Below are positions 20,966 to 32,444 of a stretch of DNA of 64,000 nucleotides, one piece after another (positions within the stretch are counted from its first letter, which is position 1; each line of letters begins with the position of its first letter). The notes beneath the pieces are model-generated. The model saw only the letters and a program-made list of their open reading frames with translations, was not told the DNA's origin and ran no database searches. The DNA is taken from assembly GCA_036320915.1 (NCBI GenBank), contig JAXBDG010000001.1, positions 1,984,001 through 2,048,000 of the forward strand. Reading direction: 5' to 3'. The translations under genes and the position numbers were made by a program. Source of the stretch: Linnemannia elongata. Taxonomy: Eukaryota; Mortierellomycota; Mortierellomycetes; Mortierellales; Mortierellaceae.

Positions 20966-22224
20966 ATGGCCAAATCAGCTTTCTGGAACTCGGTCCGCAA
21001 GGCCCTCACCGTGGTACGCTATCTCACTAGCTCCCAACGACACACCTAATGCGCACACCTGGACAACGCCTCACTTTCGATAACTCCACAGCACCCTCTT
21101 CCGATCTGAATCGACCCCTGTTCAGGACAGACGACCATTTCAAAGATACCGACCTACATACCATCACGACATGATTTTCTCACACTTCCTCTCTGCAATT
21201 CGAACTTTCATTCTCTAGAACCCCAAGGTCTCCACTGGTATGCCCGATGCCAAGGAGTTCCGTCGTGTCGCCCCTGGGTAAACCATCAACATCGTGCTTC
21301 TGAAATTGGACAATATTCCCGCCCGCGTTTTGTTCTATCATATCCGATATCAATTCCACCTAAGCGCGCACACTGACCGGCAACTTCTTTCTCTTTTTAC
21401 ACGATTGTTATGTATCTGGATCATGATCACATATCGACAACGACAACAACAGTGGCCAACCCAAGACCTTTGTCCCCAAGGATCCCCTTGCCAACGATAT
21501 TGCCCAGAACCCTTACTATGGACGCGATTTCAGGAGAAACTACCCCCGTTTGGCTGTCTACTCTCAGCAGGAGGTCGCTGGATTGCTCGCTGCCAAGGAG
21601 GCTTTGGCGTAAGTCTCTCTTTCTTTTAAGCTCATCACGGACGTTGCCACAGTACTGGATATCTGGACAATTCGCAGATGTCCTGCACCAGGAGCGACCA
21701 GTTGAAGGGATCAATGGAATAGCACAAACCAATCACAATAGCCTCAGCATCAGGGGCGACGAAACATTCCAGGACGATCTAGTCACCAAAAGGATATGAT
21801 CTTTTTGGCCGGTTCAATTTAATTGCATTCCGTCGTCCTACCTCAGAACCATCGACCAATTTCGATATGGCGGTACGCTAATCGTCCCTTTTAACTCTCC
21901 CATGTTTCAATAGCATTGGCTCTGGAGAGTCCGCCATTGCCAAGGCTGGTGAGAACGCCTCCTTGACCGAGGTCATCAAGAGCGCCAAGACCCCCATCTA
22001 CTCTCCCTCCAACTTGCCCCCTACCCCCGTCATCCGCAACTACAAGTGGGTCAAGTCGCCCGATCAGCCCCCAGTTGAGCAGGGTAAGTTGACTACTATG
22101 CCTTTTTCAGGATATTCAAAGCCAGAAGGAAAACGAAATGTAGGTCGCTGACAATCAGTTGATATTTTGTCTTCATCTATTAGGTACCTACTGGACCATG
22201 GTCAACATGAAGACTGCCGCATAA
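20966..22224 (+). CDS. NUZM: NADH:ubiquinone oxidoreductase 21-kDa subunit (NUZM type)
   Basis: Five small exons (20966-21013, 21219-21277, 21453-21608, 21914-22083, 22184-22224) join to 157 residues. The protein starts MAKSAFWNSVRKALTVNPKV, then STGMPDAKEFRRVAPG, later PKDPLANDIAQNPYYGRDFR and RNYPRLAVYSQQEVAGLLAA. Near the end it reads PVIRNYKWVKSPDQPPVEQG. This matches the fungal accessory subunit of mitochondrial complex I known as nuo-21.3a (Neurospora) or NUZM (Yarrowia). It is an accessory, non-catalytic subunit. There is no obvious cleavable presequence, as known for this subunit. Coding sequence is less than 40% of the gene span; the introns total about 790 bases. Frame and conserved blocks agree throughout, so the model is solid. 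Confidence 0.87.
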
Positions 22225-22752
22225 ATGGCGTTTATTCAGTTACCCGACTCTCAACAACTAGTACTATCAACACCACTTCAATGCCCCCACTTCCTCCTTT
22301 TCACGTCCTCCCCGCTCCGTCGCCTCTCCTCCTTATCACTCTACACCCAAGATCAGCACACAAGCATCCATTAGAAAAAAAGAAACCCTTGCGTGTGTTG
22401 AGCTAATAAAACCAACAATTGTTCAATTAGAACCCATCTTGGCCTCCGTTGATATGTCTTCACATGCTGGGCTGAGGTGATACATGGGAAAGACTGGCAG
22501 GAAAGGGCAACGGGAACGGTTTAACGATCATTTCTGCACCCATTGATTTAGTGGCGTTCAATTACCTTGACCACTATGGCTGATTAACGACTGATCGTGT
22601 TTCTGCTGCAAACTTGCAACGTTATGGCGAAGTATTTGGAATACACAAAGTCTACAACAGCGTATAAAACTGTGAACACAGCCGACAATTCCCATCTCAA
22701 AACTGCCCACAAGCAACAACTCGACGAGAACAACACATACATCCTCCTCACA
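22225..22752. other. Region upstream of the secreted-protein gene
   Basis: About 530 bases: complex I subunit 3' UTR, then the promoter of the secreted-protein gene. CA-rich leader near 22690-22750. Nothing else recognised. Confidence 0.5.
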
Positions 22753-23787
22753 ATGACTCGCAAGTTTGTTCGTCATTCTCTACTGGCGGCATTAGCCCTC
22801 GTCGCCGTCTACTCTGCAGCACCAGCACCAGCACCCTTGCCTCTACTCCTCACAGACCCAAACTCCGCCCCCCTCGGCTCTGTTGGCTCTCATGGCTTTC
22901 TTGGCACCTCTGGTCTTTACCCCACAGATCTCCTAACCAGCCCTGACGCGTTTGGATCTAATCTGGGTGCCCTTGACTCAACTCCTCCTGACCTGCTGAG
23001 TGGAGGAGGAGGTTTCGACAGTTTCGCCTCTCCCATTCAAGTTGGAGGAACAGGAGGCCTCGTTGACCCTGGTTTCTCCTCTGGTTTTCTAAGCGGAGGA
23101 GGAGATCTTGCCAGCCCTGCATTTACCCCAGACCTCCTAAGTGGAGGATTAGGAGCAGGTCCTGACAGCATTGTCACGCCACCTGACCAGGTCGTCCCCT
23201 CCCAGACGGTTCAACTCACCAGCGAAACCGACGTCGTCCCCATCACAGGCGTCTACCCAAAACTGACCTTCCAGCCCGCGATCCAGCTCTACGACCCCCT
23301 TGTCAACAACTTCCAAACTTATGGTGTTGGACCCGCTTACACCAATGGCTTTGCAGGTCGTGGAGGGCTTGGCCCTGCGTCGTTCAAGAAGCGTCAGCTT
23401 GGCGGAATGCCTATGGGTCCTTCGGGACCTGTTGGTGGTCCCGGTGGTTCACCCCCAACGACCGTGAATGGAGCCCCTACAGATGTCTCGACCGACACGT
23501 TGATCCAACCGATCGTCAACATCCAGCCTCACGCGCTTCAACCTGTTCCAGTCCCTGTCAGTCAACCCTATGACTACCCTGTCCCTGTTGGGGTCTCGGT
23601 GCCCGTCGGTCCTATTGGCCCTGTGGGCGGCGGCGGCGGCTGGGGCGGCGACTGCGATCTGGGAAAGTGGGGAGGAGGATGGCGCGGTGGTGAGTGCGAC
23701 GGCTGGGGGTCTAACAGCTGGGGTGGAAACTCCTGGGGAAGCTGCCCATGGGGTGAAGATTGCGATGGGGATTGGGGTTTTTGGTAA
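22753..23787 (+). CDS. Secreted Gly/Trp/Cys-rich protein with Kex2-type site, unknown function
   Basis: Single exon, 344 residues. I do not recognise the family. The N-terminus is a signal peptide (MTRKFVRHSLLAALALVAVY, then an AAPAPAP stretch). The first half is low in charge and repeats DLLSGGG-like blocks: DLLTSPDAF, DLLSGGGGF, GFLSGGGDL, DLLSGGLGAG. A dibasic KKRQLGG site lies near residue 215 and would suit Kex2 cleavage. After it come a PVPVPV-type proline/valine stretch and a tail of about 50 residues in which Trp, Gly and acidic-Cys pairs alternate (GGDCDLGKW, RGGECDGW, GSCPWGEDCDGDWGFW). The layout suggests a cell-wall or extracellular protein whose tail could be a released mature peptide. 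It is on the plus strand and converges with monooxygenase A. Confidence 0.7.
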   Translation: MTRKFVRHSLLAALALVAVYSAAPAPAPLPLLLTDPNSAPLGSVGSHGFLGTSGLYPTDLLTSPDAFGSNLGALDSTPPDLLSGGGGFDSFASPIQVGGTGGLVDPGFSSGFLSGGGDLASPAFTPDLLSGGLGAGPDSIVTPPDQVVPSQTVQLTSETDVVPITGVYPKLTFQPAIQLYDPLVNNFQTYGVGPAYTNGFAGRGGLGPASFKKRQLGGMPMGPSGPVGGPGGSPPTTVNGAPTDVSTDTLIQPIVNIQPHALQPVPVPVSQPYDYPVPVGVSVPVGPIGPVGGGGGWGGDCDLGKWGGGWRGGECDGWGSNSWGGNSWGSCPWGEDCDGDWGFW

Positions 23788-23986
23788 AAACTGGGGCTGG
23801 TGGATAAACCTCATCTCTTCCCTTGCACCGACACCATACCAAATCCATAGTTTCCTAATGTCGCACTCAATGGCCATGCGCTCTTCCTAATTTGCACCCA
23901 GAAATAGCGCACTTATCTACCAATCCTTGAGATATCGAAGAAAGAAATAAATACATAGTCGTTCAGAGGATAATAAGATAAGGGCT
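23788..23986. other. Convergent 3' flanks
   Basis: Short stretch between the stop codons of the secreted-protein gene and monooxygenase A. AATAAATAC signals near 23946. Confidence 0.4.
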
Positions 23987-26387
23987 TCAAAAACTTCTAT
24001 TGTTGTGGGACCCATAGCGAGGGATATCTACAGGGACCGAGGGTGAGTATGCTAGTGGTACAGCCGCCTCACCTCCTACTCCCGTCGCCGCTTCCGATAC
24101 TGTTGTTCCTGGAGGGAACGAGTGTCTATGTGATCCTCCCAACTTAGGCTCTTCATCGGCTTCAAAGTACGCAGTTTCGTCAAGGACGGTGGCAAAGGAT
24201 TGGATGGAGGGCGTGCGGGACATTTTCGTGAGGACAAAGTCGAGCGTTGGGTCAACTTTGTTATTGCTGTCCAACGTCCAGCGCTGCAGCCACCGAGGGA
24301 TGTTGTTGTACATGACCACGCGTCCATCTTCCTCTACCTGTGCCTACGGTATTAATTGACAAGAGTAGAGGGTGTGGTAAGCACGCGATCGACAGCAACG
24401 TCCCAAGCTTTCTTTCCATATTGACTATGATCTTCAATTCTGTATTTACCTGATCATGAAAGAGTCGCGAGAACTGACTGCTGCCCTCGATTGCGATCCG
24501 TGCTGCTGGGTACCGACGCTCAAAGTAGGTTTGGAATAAGTCGCCCAGCTCGTCCATCGTCGGCTGTGAAGAGAGGTCGTGGATCAGATTGACCAGACAT
24601 GCGCCATCAAACATTGCATTCACCACACCTATCGAGTTGGGAGTGTGTGAGAGCGAAGGTGTGAGATATGTTAGTTGGTATGAAAATAATATCATTCATT
24701 CGCTAGTTGAGTGTGCTTGGTTTTCAGAACTTGCCTTGACTGGATGTGAGTTGACCGAAAGGAACGTAAAGGTCATATAGGGTTAAAAAAGAGAATGGAT
24801 GTTAGACCCTGAAGTCGTACAGTTGGATGCCCTGGGCCTTAATCGATCAGAGAAGAGCTCTTACCCTCCAAATGGTACACTCTGAAGGATGGACCGCATG
24901 TCGAAAGTGAATAAAACGAGAAGATGGTATTAGTTTGTGGATAAGTCGTCCATGATGTATCCACGCAATTTTGACTCTGGACATCCTGAGTCTATGCAAA
25001 TGAAAGTACCTTGTGGCATGCTACAGAAAAAAAAGAAAAAAAAAAAAAAAACGTTGTTAGCCTCATGGTCCTCACAGCAAAAAACACCTTCCGTTTTCAA
25101 CAGAAAGAAAAGGCCTTACCATCGCCAATGAGAACTGTGCGCCCGCCATACCACGTCCGGAACCCCTTCTCCTCAAACATGACTTTGGAGATCATATGTC
25201 GAGGCGTCTTGTCGATCAAATCGCCATAGGTTCCAAACCCGAACGGATTGCGCTTTGAGCGCATCTGTGAACAAATCTCGTCAATGGACTCTGTCTCAGC
25301 TTCAGACCAATCCGCGTTCCGGCTGCTGTCATGCGCATATGCGTACGAGTCTGTTGCTTCCTCTTGGCTCTCGCTCCAAAATGATGATCCATCTGAAGCA
25401 TTGCTCCGTCCGCCGATGGACCAGCCCAATCTGTTATTTGTTAATGGTACCATCCACATCTAGTTCATTATCGAGGTTGAACAGAAAATTGGAGAGTTTA
25501 GGACCATTGCAACGTTTTACGCTAATGCAACAGCGGTTGTAAAAAAACGCTCCTTGCGAAGCTTCAAGTTACCGTATAGGGTCGGTCATGTCCTCCAAGG
25601 ACAATCCTGAACTGACAGACATCCTCTTTGAGCATCGGGTAATCCGTCGGACTCAGCGGCTCTGTAATCCCGACAACAACAACTTGATCCAGTTTAATGG
25701 GGCTAATATCCTGTCGAGGCAAGTTTCCGTGCGCCCAAAGATCCTTGTAAAGCGCCTGTCGAACGGCACTGTAAGCACCATCGGCTCCGATGAGGATGTC
25801 GGCATGGTAGATGGTCGAATCTGCGCAGTGACAGGAGACGCCTGTATCATCCTGACTTGTGGCGACGATCCTTTTTCCTAAAATGATTTTGTTGCTAGGA
25901 ACATGGCCCATCAAGATAGAGTGCAGCTGTGGCCTTGCCATAACAATCCCGTAATATGAGTACCTAAGCACATGTGAAGGAAAGGTGTGACTATGTCAGT
26001 TATTGTTTCCCTTCGTCGGTCCTGTTCATCGTTTCTAAAGTAAAGTGTAAAGACCATCCCTGGTAACGAGACAAATAAAGAAAAAACGTACTCGCTATCA
26101 CCATAGGCATAATCGACGGTCCCCAGTTCCGAGCCGTCGGCTCGTTTGATACAGAAATGGCTCATGGGTTTACTGATCCGTTCAATCTCTGGCCAGACGC
26201 CCAGTTGCTTGAGAAGCGGGATCACGGCAGTGTGCAGCGAGACCGCACTACCCATGGCGCTCATCATAACGGATCGTTCAAGGATCAGGTAGTCGACTTT
26301 CTTGTCCTCTGGCAGTCGCTCCAGCATGATAGCGATGGCTAGACCGCTAATTCCTGCACCTGCGATCAGAATTTTTGTTCGCCCCAT
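23987..26387 (-). CDS. FAD-dependent monooxygenase A (PHBH/salicylate-hydroxylase type) with microexons
   Basis: Eight exons join to 529 residues: 26387-26092, 25963-25573, 25459-25120, 25020-25010, 24881-24865, 24739-24735, 24628-24450, 24337-23987. Exons 4-6 are only 11, 17 and 5 nt. The FAD GxGxxG is GAGISG (residues 10-15), the central motif is GADGAYSAVR, and the spliced GD motif reads GDACHKSVPFGGQGVVNA, which fits class A flavoprotein monooxygenases. Such enzymes hydroxylate aromatic or isoprenoid substrates with NAD(P)H and O2; the substrate here is unknown. Intron 6 starts GCAAGT, a GC-AG intron. Monooxygenase B at 36720-40392 has the same architecture and shares the intron after PFxGG. 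The C-terminal 70 residues look disordered. Confidence 0.87.
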
Positions 26388-27346
26388 GGTTTTGTTGTGT
26401 TTAGGGTTTGTGGGAAATGAAGGAGAGTTGCGTCCTCTTTTGTGACAAGGTTGAGAGTTGGGGATGGAGGAGAGAAAGTGTGAGAAGGTAGAGAGAAGAA
26501 GTGTTGGTGGTGTTGCTGAGGGGGAGGAGTGGAGGGTTGTTGAAGGAAGGAGGAAGAAAGGAAGAATGGAAAGGTGGGGGAATAGTGGTGTAAAAAATGA
26601 AAGAAAAAGGGGAAAGTGGGAAAAAAGAAAAAATGCCAATTTGACACTAAATTCTAAGCTGCAGCTGTGAGCAGGCAGCGGTTGTTTGATGTTGTTGTTG
26701 TTGGTTTTTTGTGTCTCTGAAGGCAATTGAAGGGGGGGGGAATGGGATGTGTGGCACGGTCAGTGTCTCTCAAGAGTGATGTATGTCGGGATGATTCACG
26801 GAAACTTACTTTGCTCGGGAAACGTGGGACGGAAGTGAAGTGCGCCCTTCCGACACACGGAGTACCAAAAAAGAGGGACATGCATGACGATGAACAAAGA
26901 GAACAAAAGAAAAGATATGCAAACATAGGCTTTTCTATTCAGCAACAAAAAGCACATACATCTGCGCTGTGGCCCAAACCAACCCCCAGCTGCATTGTCC
27001 CATCTTCCTTTTCTACTTTCTGGCTCCTTTTTTCCCACTGCGCGCCACAGGAATGCACCCTGCAAGGTCCTCAATTGTGAGTAGAAAAGCGCGTCAGGTC
27101 ATTTCCTGTTTTCTGTCAGGTCGGAGACCAATTGAATGTTGATCATTAGCATTGTTTTTTATTATGGTGTTTAAGTAAGTAAGGAAAGGGAAAAAGAGAG
27201 AAGAGTGTGTTTGCAAGGGAGCCAGCCCACGAGCGCTACGTGAAGGTTCGTTTTTTGCATATTTTTTCTTGTGCTCTCACTCTCGTACCCCCTCATGGGT
27301 AATAAGTTGAATGTTTCACCCAAAAAACGCCCATCTCATCTGCTTT
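26388..27346. other. Upstream of monooxygenase A / 3' flank of the LPMO gene
   Basis: The first 250 bases are strongly purine-rich on the plus strand, i.e. a CT-rich leader for monooxygenase A. The rest shows no gene. Confidence 0.5.
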
Positions 27347-28408
27347 TTAGTAGATAGGAGCTGTCTGGCGCTTGAGCTTCTGGGCAGGGACGGTGACAGT
27401 GATGGGCTTTCTGGCATCAAAGTACTGCTTGCCCCAGTTACCGCCTGAAACAGCAGCCTCAGGGATGAAGGGGCTTCCTGGTCCATAGTTGGCAAAGAGG
27501 GGGGCGACTCCCGAGAGGGAGCCACCGCTGGTTCCTTGAATGACGACGTCGGCACAGCTCGAGTAGAGCTCTCGGTTGCCCTCGTTGTTGTTCCAGATCC
27601 AGTTGAGGATGGCGGCACCCGAGGGGGCGTTGGCGGGGATAGCCACATTGACGGTGTAGGTGCTGCCGGCGGGAGCCTTGGCCAAGCAGTCGCGGAACTG
27701 GTCTTGGATGACCTGTTAGACAGTGGGGTGGTGGAAAGAGGGAGAGAGAAATGATTGGGCGAGAGAGACGTTAGATAACTCGCTGATAGACATGCCTATG
27801 ATGTTTGGGTGTGGTTTCCGTTCGTGTCTGATCAATTATGCAGCACACTTACCACCCAGGTTTTGCCGTTGTCGTACGACAGGGCCCATTGGCAGCTGCA
27901 TTTCATCAAAAGAAGGCGAACGCGTTAATAATGGATGGTTAGGTAAGCATTGGAGGGGAAAAAAAGATCATGTGGGCGTGAGGAACACCGCAATAAGGAA
28001 AAAACATACGATCCACCGTTGTGGTTGACATCAACATCCATCTTGGTGGCAACGGTTTGACCGGCCTTGAAGGTGGGGCGGATACCAGCGAACGAACTGG
28101 GGTGCTTGCAAATGGGGTCGCTAATCGAGTCCTAGAATCACACAATATAGAAATAGGGGTCAAACGACCGTTTCAAAAGCGGTCGATGTTAAACTGGCAA
28201 CAAATTGATATCAAGCTCAGCGACTTACATGTGTTCCAAGAGGCGACTGGACATCGTAGTCAACCAAGTTCCACTCGTTGTCATTGGGCTGGGGGCACTC
28301 GGAGTAAGGGCCGCGGCGAGGGCATGGGTAACGGAAGGAGATGTGGGCCTCTGAGAGAAGAGCCAAGGACGAGAGGGCAAAGACAGCCACTGAAATGAAA
28401 GACTTCAT
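27347..28408 (-). CDS. AA11-like copper lytic polysaccharide monooxygenase
   Basis: Four exons (28408-28229, 28131-28010, 27895-27853, 27712-27347) give 236 residues. The signal peptide MKSFISVAVFALSSLALLSEA ends so that the mature protein starts with His22 (HISFRYPCPRRGPY), as needed for the copper histidine brace. The second brace histidine is H97 in HNGGSCQ, matching HGGGSCQ of AA11 enzymes. Other AA11-like blocks are KTWVVIQDQFRDC and WNNNEGNRELYSSCADV. AA11 enzymes oxidatively cleave chitin, so roles in cell-wall remodelling or feeding on chitin are plausible. There is no carbohydrate-binding module and no GPI signal; the tail ends QKLKRQTAPIY. Family placement is by remembered motifs, so a related LPMO family is possible. 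Confidence 0.78.
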
Positions 28409-30272
28409 TGTTGTTGTATTGAGGAGGATAAGATATGAAGGAAGATGCTTTTGTTGTCGATGGTTTGGTTCATGCTGAAAGCGCGAGTAGAGTCCCTCTT
28501 TATATACATTTTTTTTTGCTGGAGATGCTCCTGGATAAGAAAAGTCTGCTTCAACCCTGTTCCCTTGATTGAGTGCAATTTTTGGATATGGCTGTGATAG
28601 GCGATTAGGCGCTATAAGGGCAAGTAAACAAAACAGGGGTATTTGAATATAGTGGATAGCCCAATGTGCTCCTCTAAGCTTAGGGTCATAGCATGGGAAA
28701 GAAAGGTATGAAGTGTTGAGTGAATGAAATGAAATGCGCGGATACAATCACTCCGATAATCAATCAATCCCAGGCACGCACTCGCCTCCTTGACTGTTCG
28801 TTTCGCCCCTGAAAAAAGTATGGCTACTTCCTTAGCCGAGTAAACACACCGATGTATTTGTTCGCTTCAGGCTACAATAATTATCTTCACTATGTATCAA
28901 TTAAGCAGTTAATATCGTGAATAAAACTCCATGGACATTGCGAGCCCGACATCGACCAGGGTAACAGTTGCAGGATGAGAATGAAGGGTAAGCAACGTAG
29001 GTTAGTGTCAATTTTTTTTTGGTTTATCGAAGAGGTGTGTGCTCACATCAAATCCTCATCTCAAACCTCCTCCCTCTTTTTCACATCCGGCCACAGTGCC
29101 AACCCTCGGCTTTTCTTTTACTCCTTCCCCTGACCTCATCCTCCATCCCCCCACACAAAGGCGCGCTAGTTGTGATAAAAACCTATTGGTCATCTTTCAT
29201 ACTTTTGGCCGTGGGATACACAAATAAAGGCGAGAGTGCATGGTGCTAGTCCATGGTTTGTAAACGCGCTTTATTTTCTCTTGCAAAAGTTTGATCGTTA
29301 TCGTGTGCTCTTTTGGGTGAAGGCTATCTTGCCGTCCGTGTGTACCACCTTGACCCTTGACCCACGGAGTGTTGTTATCACTGCCAAGGGATAATCCACT
29401 CAGTCCCATTGTAAACGAAGGCGCGTGAACTAAACTAAACCAAAGGGGGAAGGGGGCTCTCATACAACAGGGCCATCATCGTCAACAAACGAGAGGGTTT
29501 CCCATCGATTTCGAAAGGCCAAACACGCAAAATAATCTAGAGAGAATCAACACAAGTTGTTTTTAGTTCGTTGGTATGGGAAAGTGTCCCTCCCGAATAC
29601 ATTTCTTCTATGTTCTTTCAAAAAGTTCGGCGACAAAAAGAAATGGGCAGAGGAAGAAGAACTAGAGTTGCATACTTTACGGCGTCGAATTGATCGAGGA
29701 GGGTCGAAAGAAAAGACGGGTAGAAAACACTCCCAACATTCGTCGGCAAATTTGTAATGCTCCCCTCTCTCTCCTTCCCTTACTCAGTCCTGCTTCTTGT
29801 GTTCCCTTCCCCCTTGCAGGTCGGCCCTCACACTCTCGTTATCCGATACACACGATGAGATGAAAGATGTTGGAGTTATTTGGTTTCTTTATCGATCTGA
29901 ACGTTACTCCAAAGAGGCACCCACCTGCAGGTGAGTGTGTCTCGTCACGGGCAAGAAGAAAGAGGGATCTATAGGATGCATGGTATCCAAGCGAAATCCG
30001 TGGATCTGGATTAGATATGGGAAAGGTCGTTGACCCTGATGTTTACCCGCAAAAAGACACACACCTGGCCATCTCCTTCTTCTCAGGGACATTTTTGTTG
30101 GTCGAACGCTATCACCAACATGCCTTTTTCAATCTCTAAACCAATACCGGTATGTGCTTTATTATTTGTCAACTGTGTGCGTTTTCCTTGGCCAGAAAAA
30201 AAAAAGCAGAAAAACACAATACGTTATCGGGGGGATCGCGAGAGAAACGAGAAGGAAAAGAAATGACGATGT
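28409..30272. other. Intergenic region, LPMO promoter / ERCC8 3' flank
   Basis: About 1.9 kb. A TATA-like TATATACA lies some 100 bases upstream of the LPMO start. No conserved protein or RNA was recognised in the rest. Confidence 0.5.
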
Positions 30273-32176
30273 TCAATCGCTATCGGACCAAGTATCTAAG
30301 TCGGCCATGGCTTGGAGTGCGTTATCCCGATCCACATTCTTGGGCCCCCAGGCCAGGATATCGTGGTCATTTCCCGCACTGTAAATCTCCTATTAAATTC
30401 ATATGCAGCGCATAATGTATTAGCTTAGTGCAGACATACTTAGTCAGACATAACATAACTGCTCCTGCATAATATTCAATTGAACCACAATGGCTGAATT
30501 AATTTCTCCACTTATTTATCTTCAACTGCAATCCCCACCTGTGTCCTCGGCCTCCATGCGAGAGCAGTTATCCTCCCAAAGGAACCCGTCAAGCGCTTCA
30601 CAAGCGAGCCATCCATCAGGTCATACATCAAGATCGACCGATCATTGGACGGATAGAAGACATACGTCGGGGACCCTGCGGACATGGGTGACATCACGGG
30701 CACCAGGCTGTACACGAATTGGTTCCGGATCATTGTCCCATAGTTAGTCAGCGTGTTCTGACCCGTGTATAGATTCCAGAGTCGCATTTTATCATCGTGT
30801 CCTGTGCTGACCAGGTGCAATCCATCCGGCGTAAACGCAAGTCCGTTGACCGTTCTTGTGTGGGCCACATTGGCCTCTGAAAGCGGAGGCGAATTGGTGT
30901 TGTGCATGTCGAGTGAACAGAGGCAGGACGACGACTTGCGAATGTCCCACAGGCGTACCGTCGTATCCGTGCTAATGTAAGTCAGCACGTTTTTGTTTAT
31001 GAACAAATAAGGAGTTGATCAGCTCAAGCAGTTAGTTTAGCTTGGTCCCGATTTACCCATTACAAAATGAGATAAGAATCTCATAGATTGATTGAATAGC
31101 AGGATATTCGATTTACCTTCCTGACGCCAATAGATATTCGTGTCGAGGCGACCATTCTACACTGAGCACAGTTCCTCGATGTCCTGGTAGTGAATGGGTG
31201 AACGCTCCTGTTTTCAGATCACACAATCGTATCCTAGGGTCAGACGATGCGGCTTTTCATTACGAAAACAGCAGATTTGTTAGTCAACTGTAAGCTGGGG
31301 ATTGATGAGTCGTCTGAAAAAGGGTTAATATGGATTGGGGTCAATGCCATGCCCACAAACAATCAGTAAAAACATACTCGCTATGAGTCCATGCGTTGCC
31401 TTTGAGGATATTGCGTGGCTATATACCTTGTTCTCTAGGTCAAACGTGCAAGCAACCTAGCAACACAAAAGAGGAACGCGTTGTTATGAGGAGGTTGCGG
31501 AGCAAAAACTAGTACTTCCAATGGGCTCCTAAAACAACAATGTGTTTACCTCCATGGCGTTGGTATCCCAGACTTTGATGGTGCTGTCAAAAGACGATGA
31601 TGTGAACATGCCATTGTCGAACGGGTACCAATTGACGCGCGAGATGCCTCCTTTGTGTCCTGAGATTGTCCTAGTATTTGCAAACATTTTATATTATTGG
31701 TGGCGTTAGCGGGCGAAATGGGGGTGTTTTGCCAAACTTGACCTTCTGTGTTCATGACCTCGTCAATGCTTTCTACTTACTTTTCTGCGCCTGCCATGCA
31801 CTTGATAACTCGTCGCTCCTCTCGTTGGGACTCTTCTAGGTCATAAATGTAAATGTTGCCATCTCCGCCTCCTGACAGCAGACTGTTTCGCCTCAAATCA
31901 GTATCAACTATGCCTATCAATCAGACGAATAAGGCACGCCAACATAAAAGTGAAAGAAACTTACTATCTGCCTTCTGCTTCTTCAATGTCGATTGTGTTG
32001 ACTGCACTGACGTGTTCTCGTTGGATGGTCGTCGAGGGGTCCAGTGTGAGGTCAAGAAGGCGCTTAGAAAGGTAGTGACTCTGTAAGACGGAGGGACGAA
32101 CTATTCCTAGTTCAACCTGATAGAGTAGACGTGTGCACTTGTTGTGTGCTATGCGTCGTGTTCGCCCCGAGTTCAT
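30273..32176 (-). CDS. ERCC8: CSA/ERCC8 WD40 protein (transcription-coupled repair)
   Basis: Seven exons (32176-31965, 31882-31781, 31670-31550, 31456-31378, 31252-31117, 30971-30539, 30389-30273) give 399 residues, close to human ERCC8 (396). WD blades match it closely: [100 protein letters not shown]. The last exon supplies [14 protein letters not shown] and an acidic end (WSDSD), like human NILAW...WSSSDEEG. CSA is the substrate receptor of a CUL4-DDB1 ubiquitin ligase acting when RNA polymerase II stalls at DNA damage; yeast Rad28 is related. Start: the only ATG in frame with the first conserved block (RLLYQVELG); an upstream non-coding exon cannot be excluded. Confidence 0.88.
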
Positions 32177-32444
32177 TGTCGTCGTTCGAGGGCTGTCTCG
32201 TGGTAGTAGTAGTCGTCAAGGCTGATGCTGCTAGGACAGAATGTTTGAATGGAGAAAAGAGAGGAGCAACGGCGTCCTTTCTCACACTCGTTCTTTTTGT
32301 ACAATTTTTAGTGGCAAAAAACGTGAGACACTCCCCCGTCACAAATGACACCATTTCTGCTGTTGCTATTAAACCCCGTTTGCCGGCCTCCCTTGCTCCT
32401 CTTTCTTTAACCCCCACTCACACTCACATTCCAACACTTTCATA
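32177..32444. promoter_or_regulatory. Divergent promoter region, ERCC8 / CBS-like gene
   Basis: 268 bases between two opposed start codons. Pyrimidine-rich leader (CTTTCTTTAACCCCCACTC) before the CBS ATG. No defined factor site recognised. Confidence 0.45.

Noticed and set aside
30512..30538. ERCC8 ending at the stop at 30512
   Set aside because: Would cut off the last WD blade; a GT donor after ACACAG and an exon at 30389-30273 restore the conserved end and the family length.
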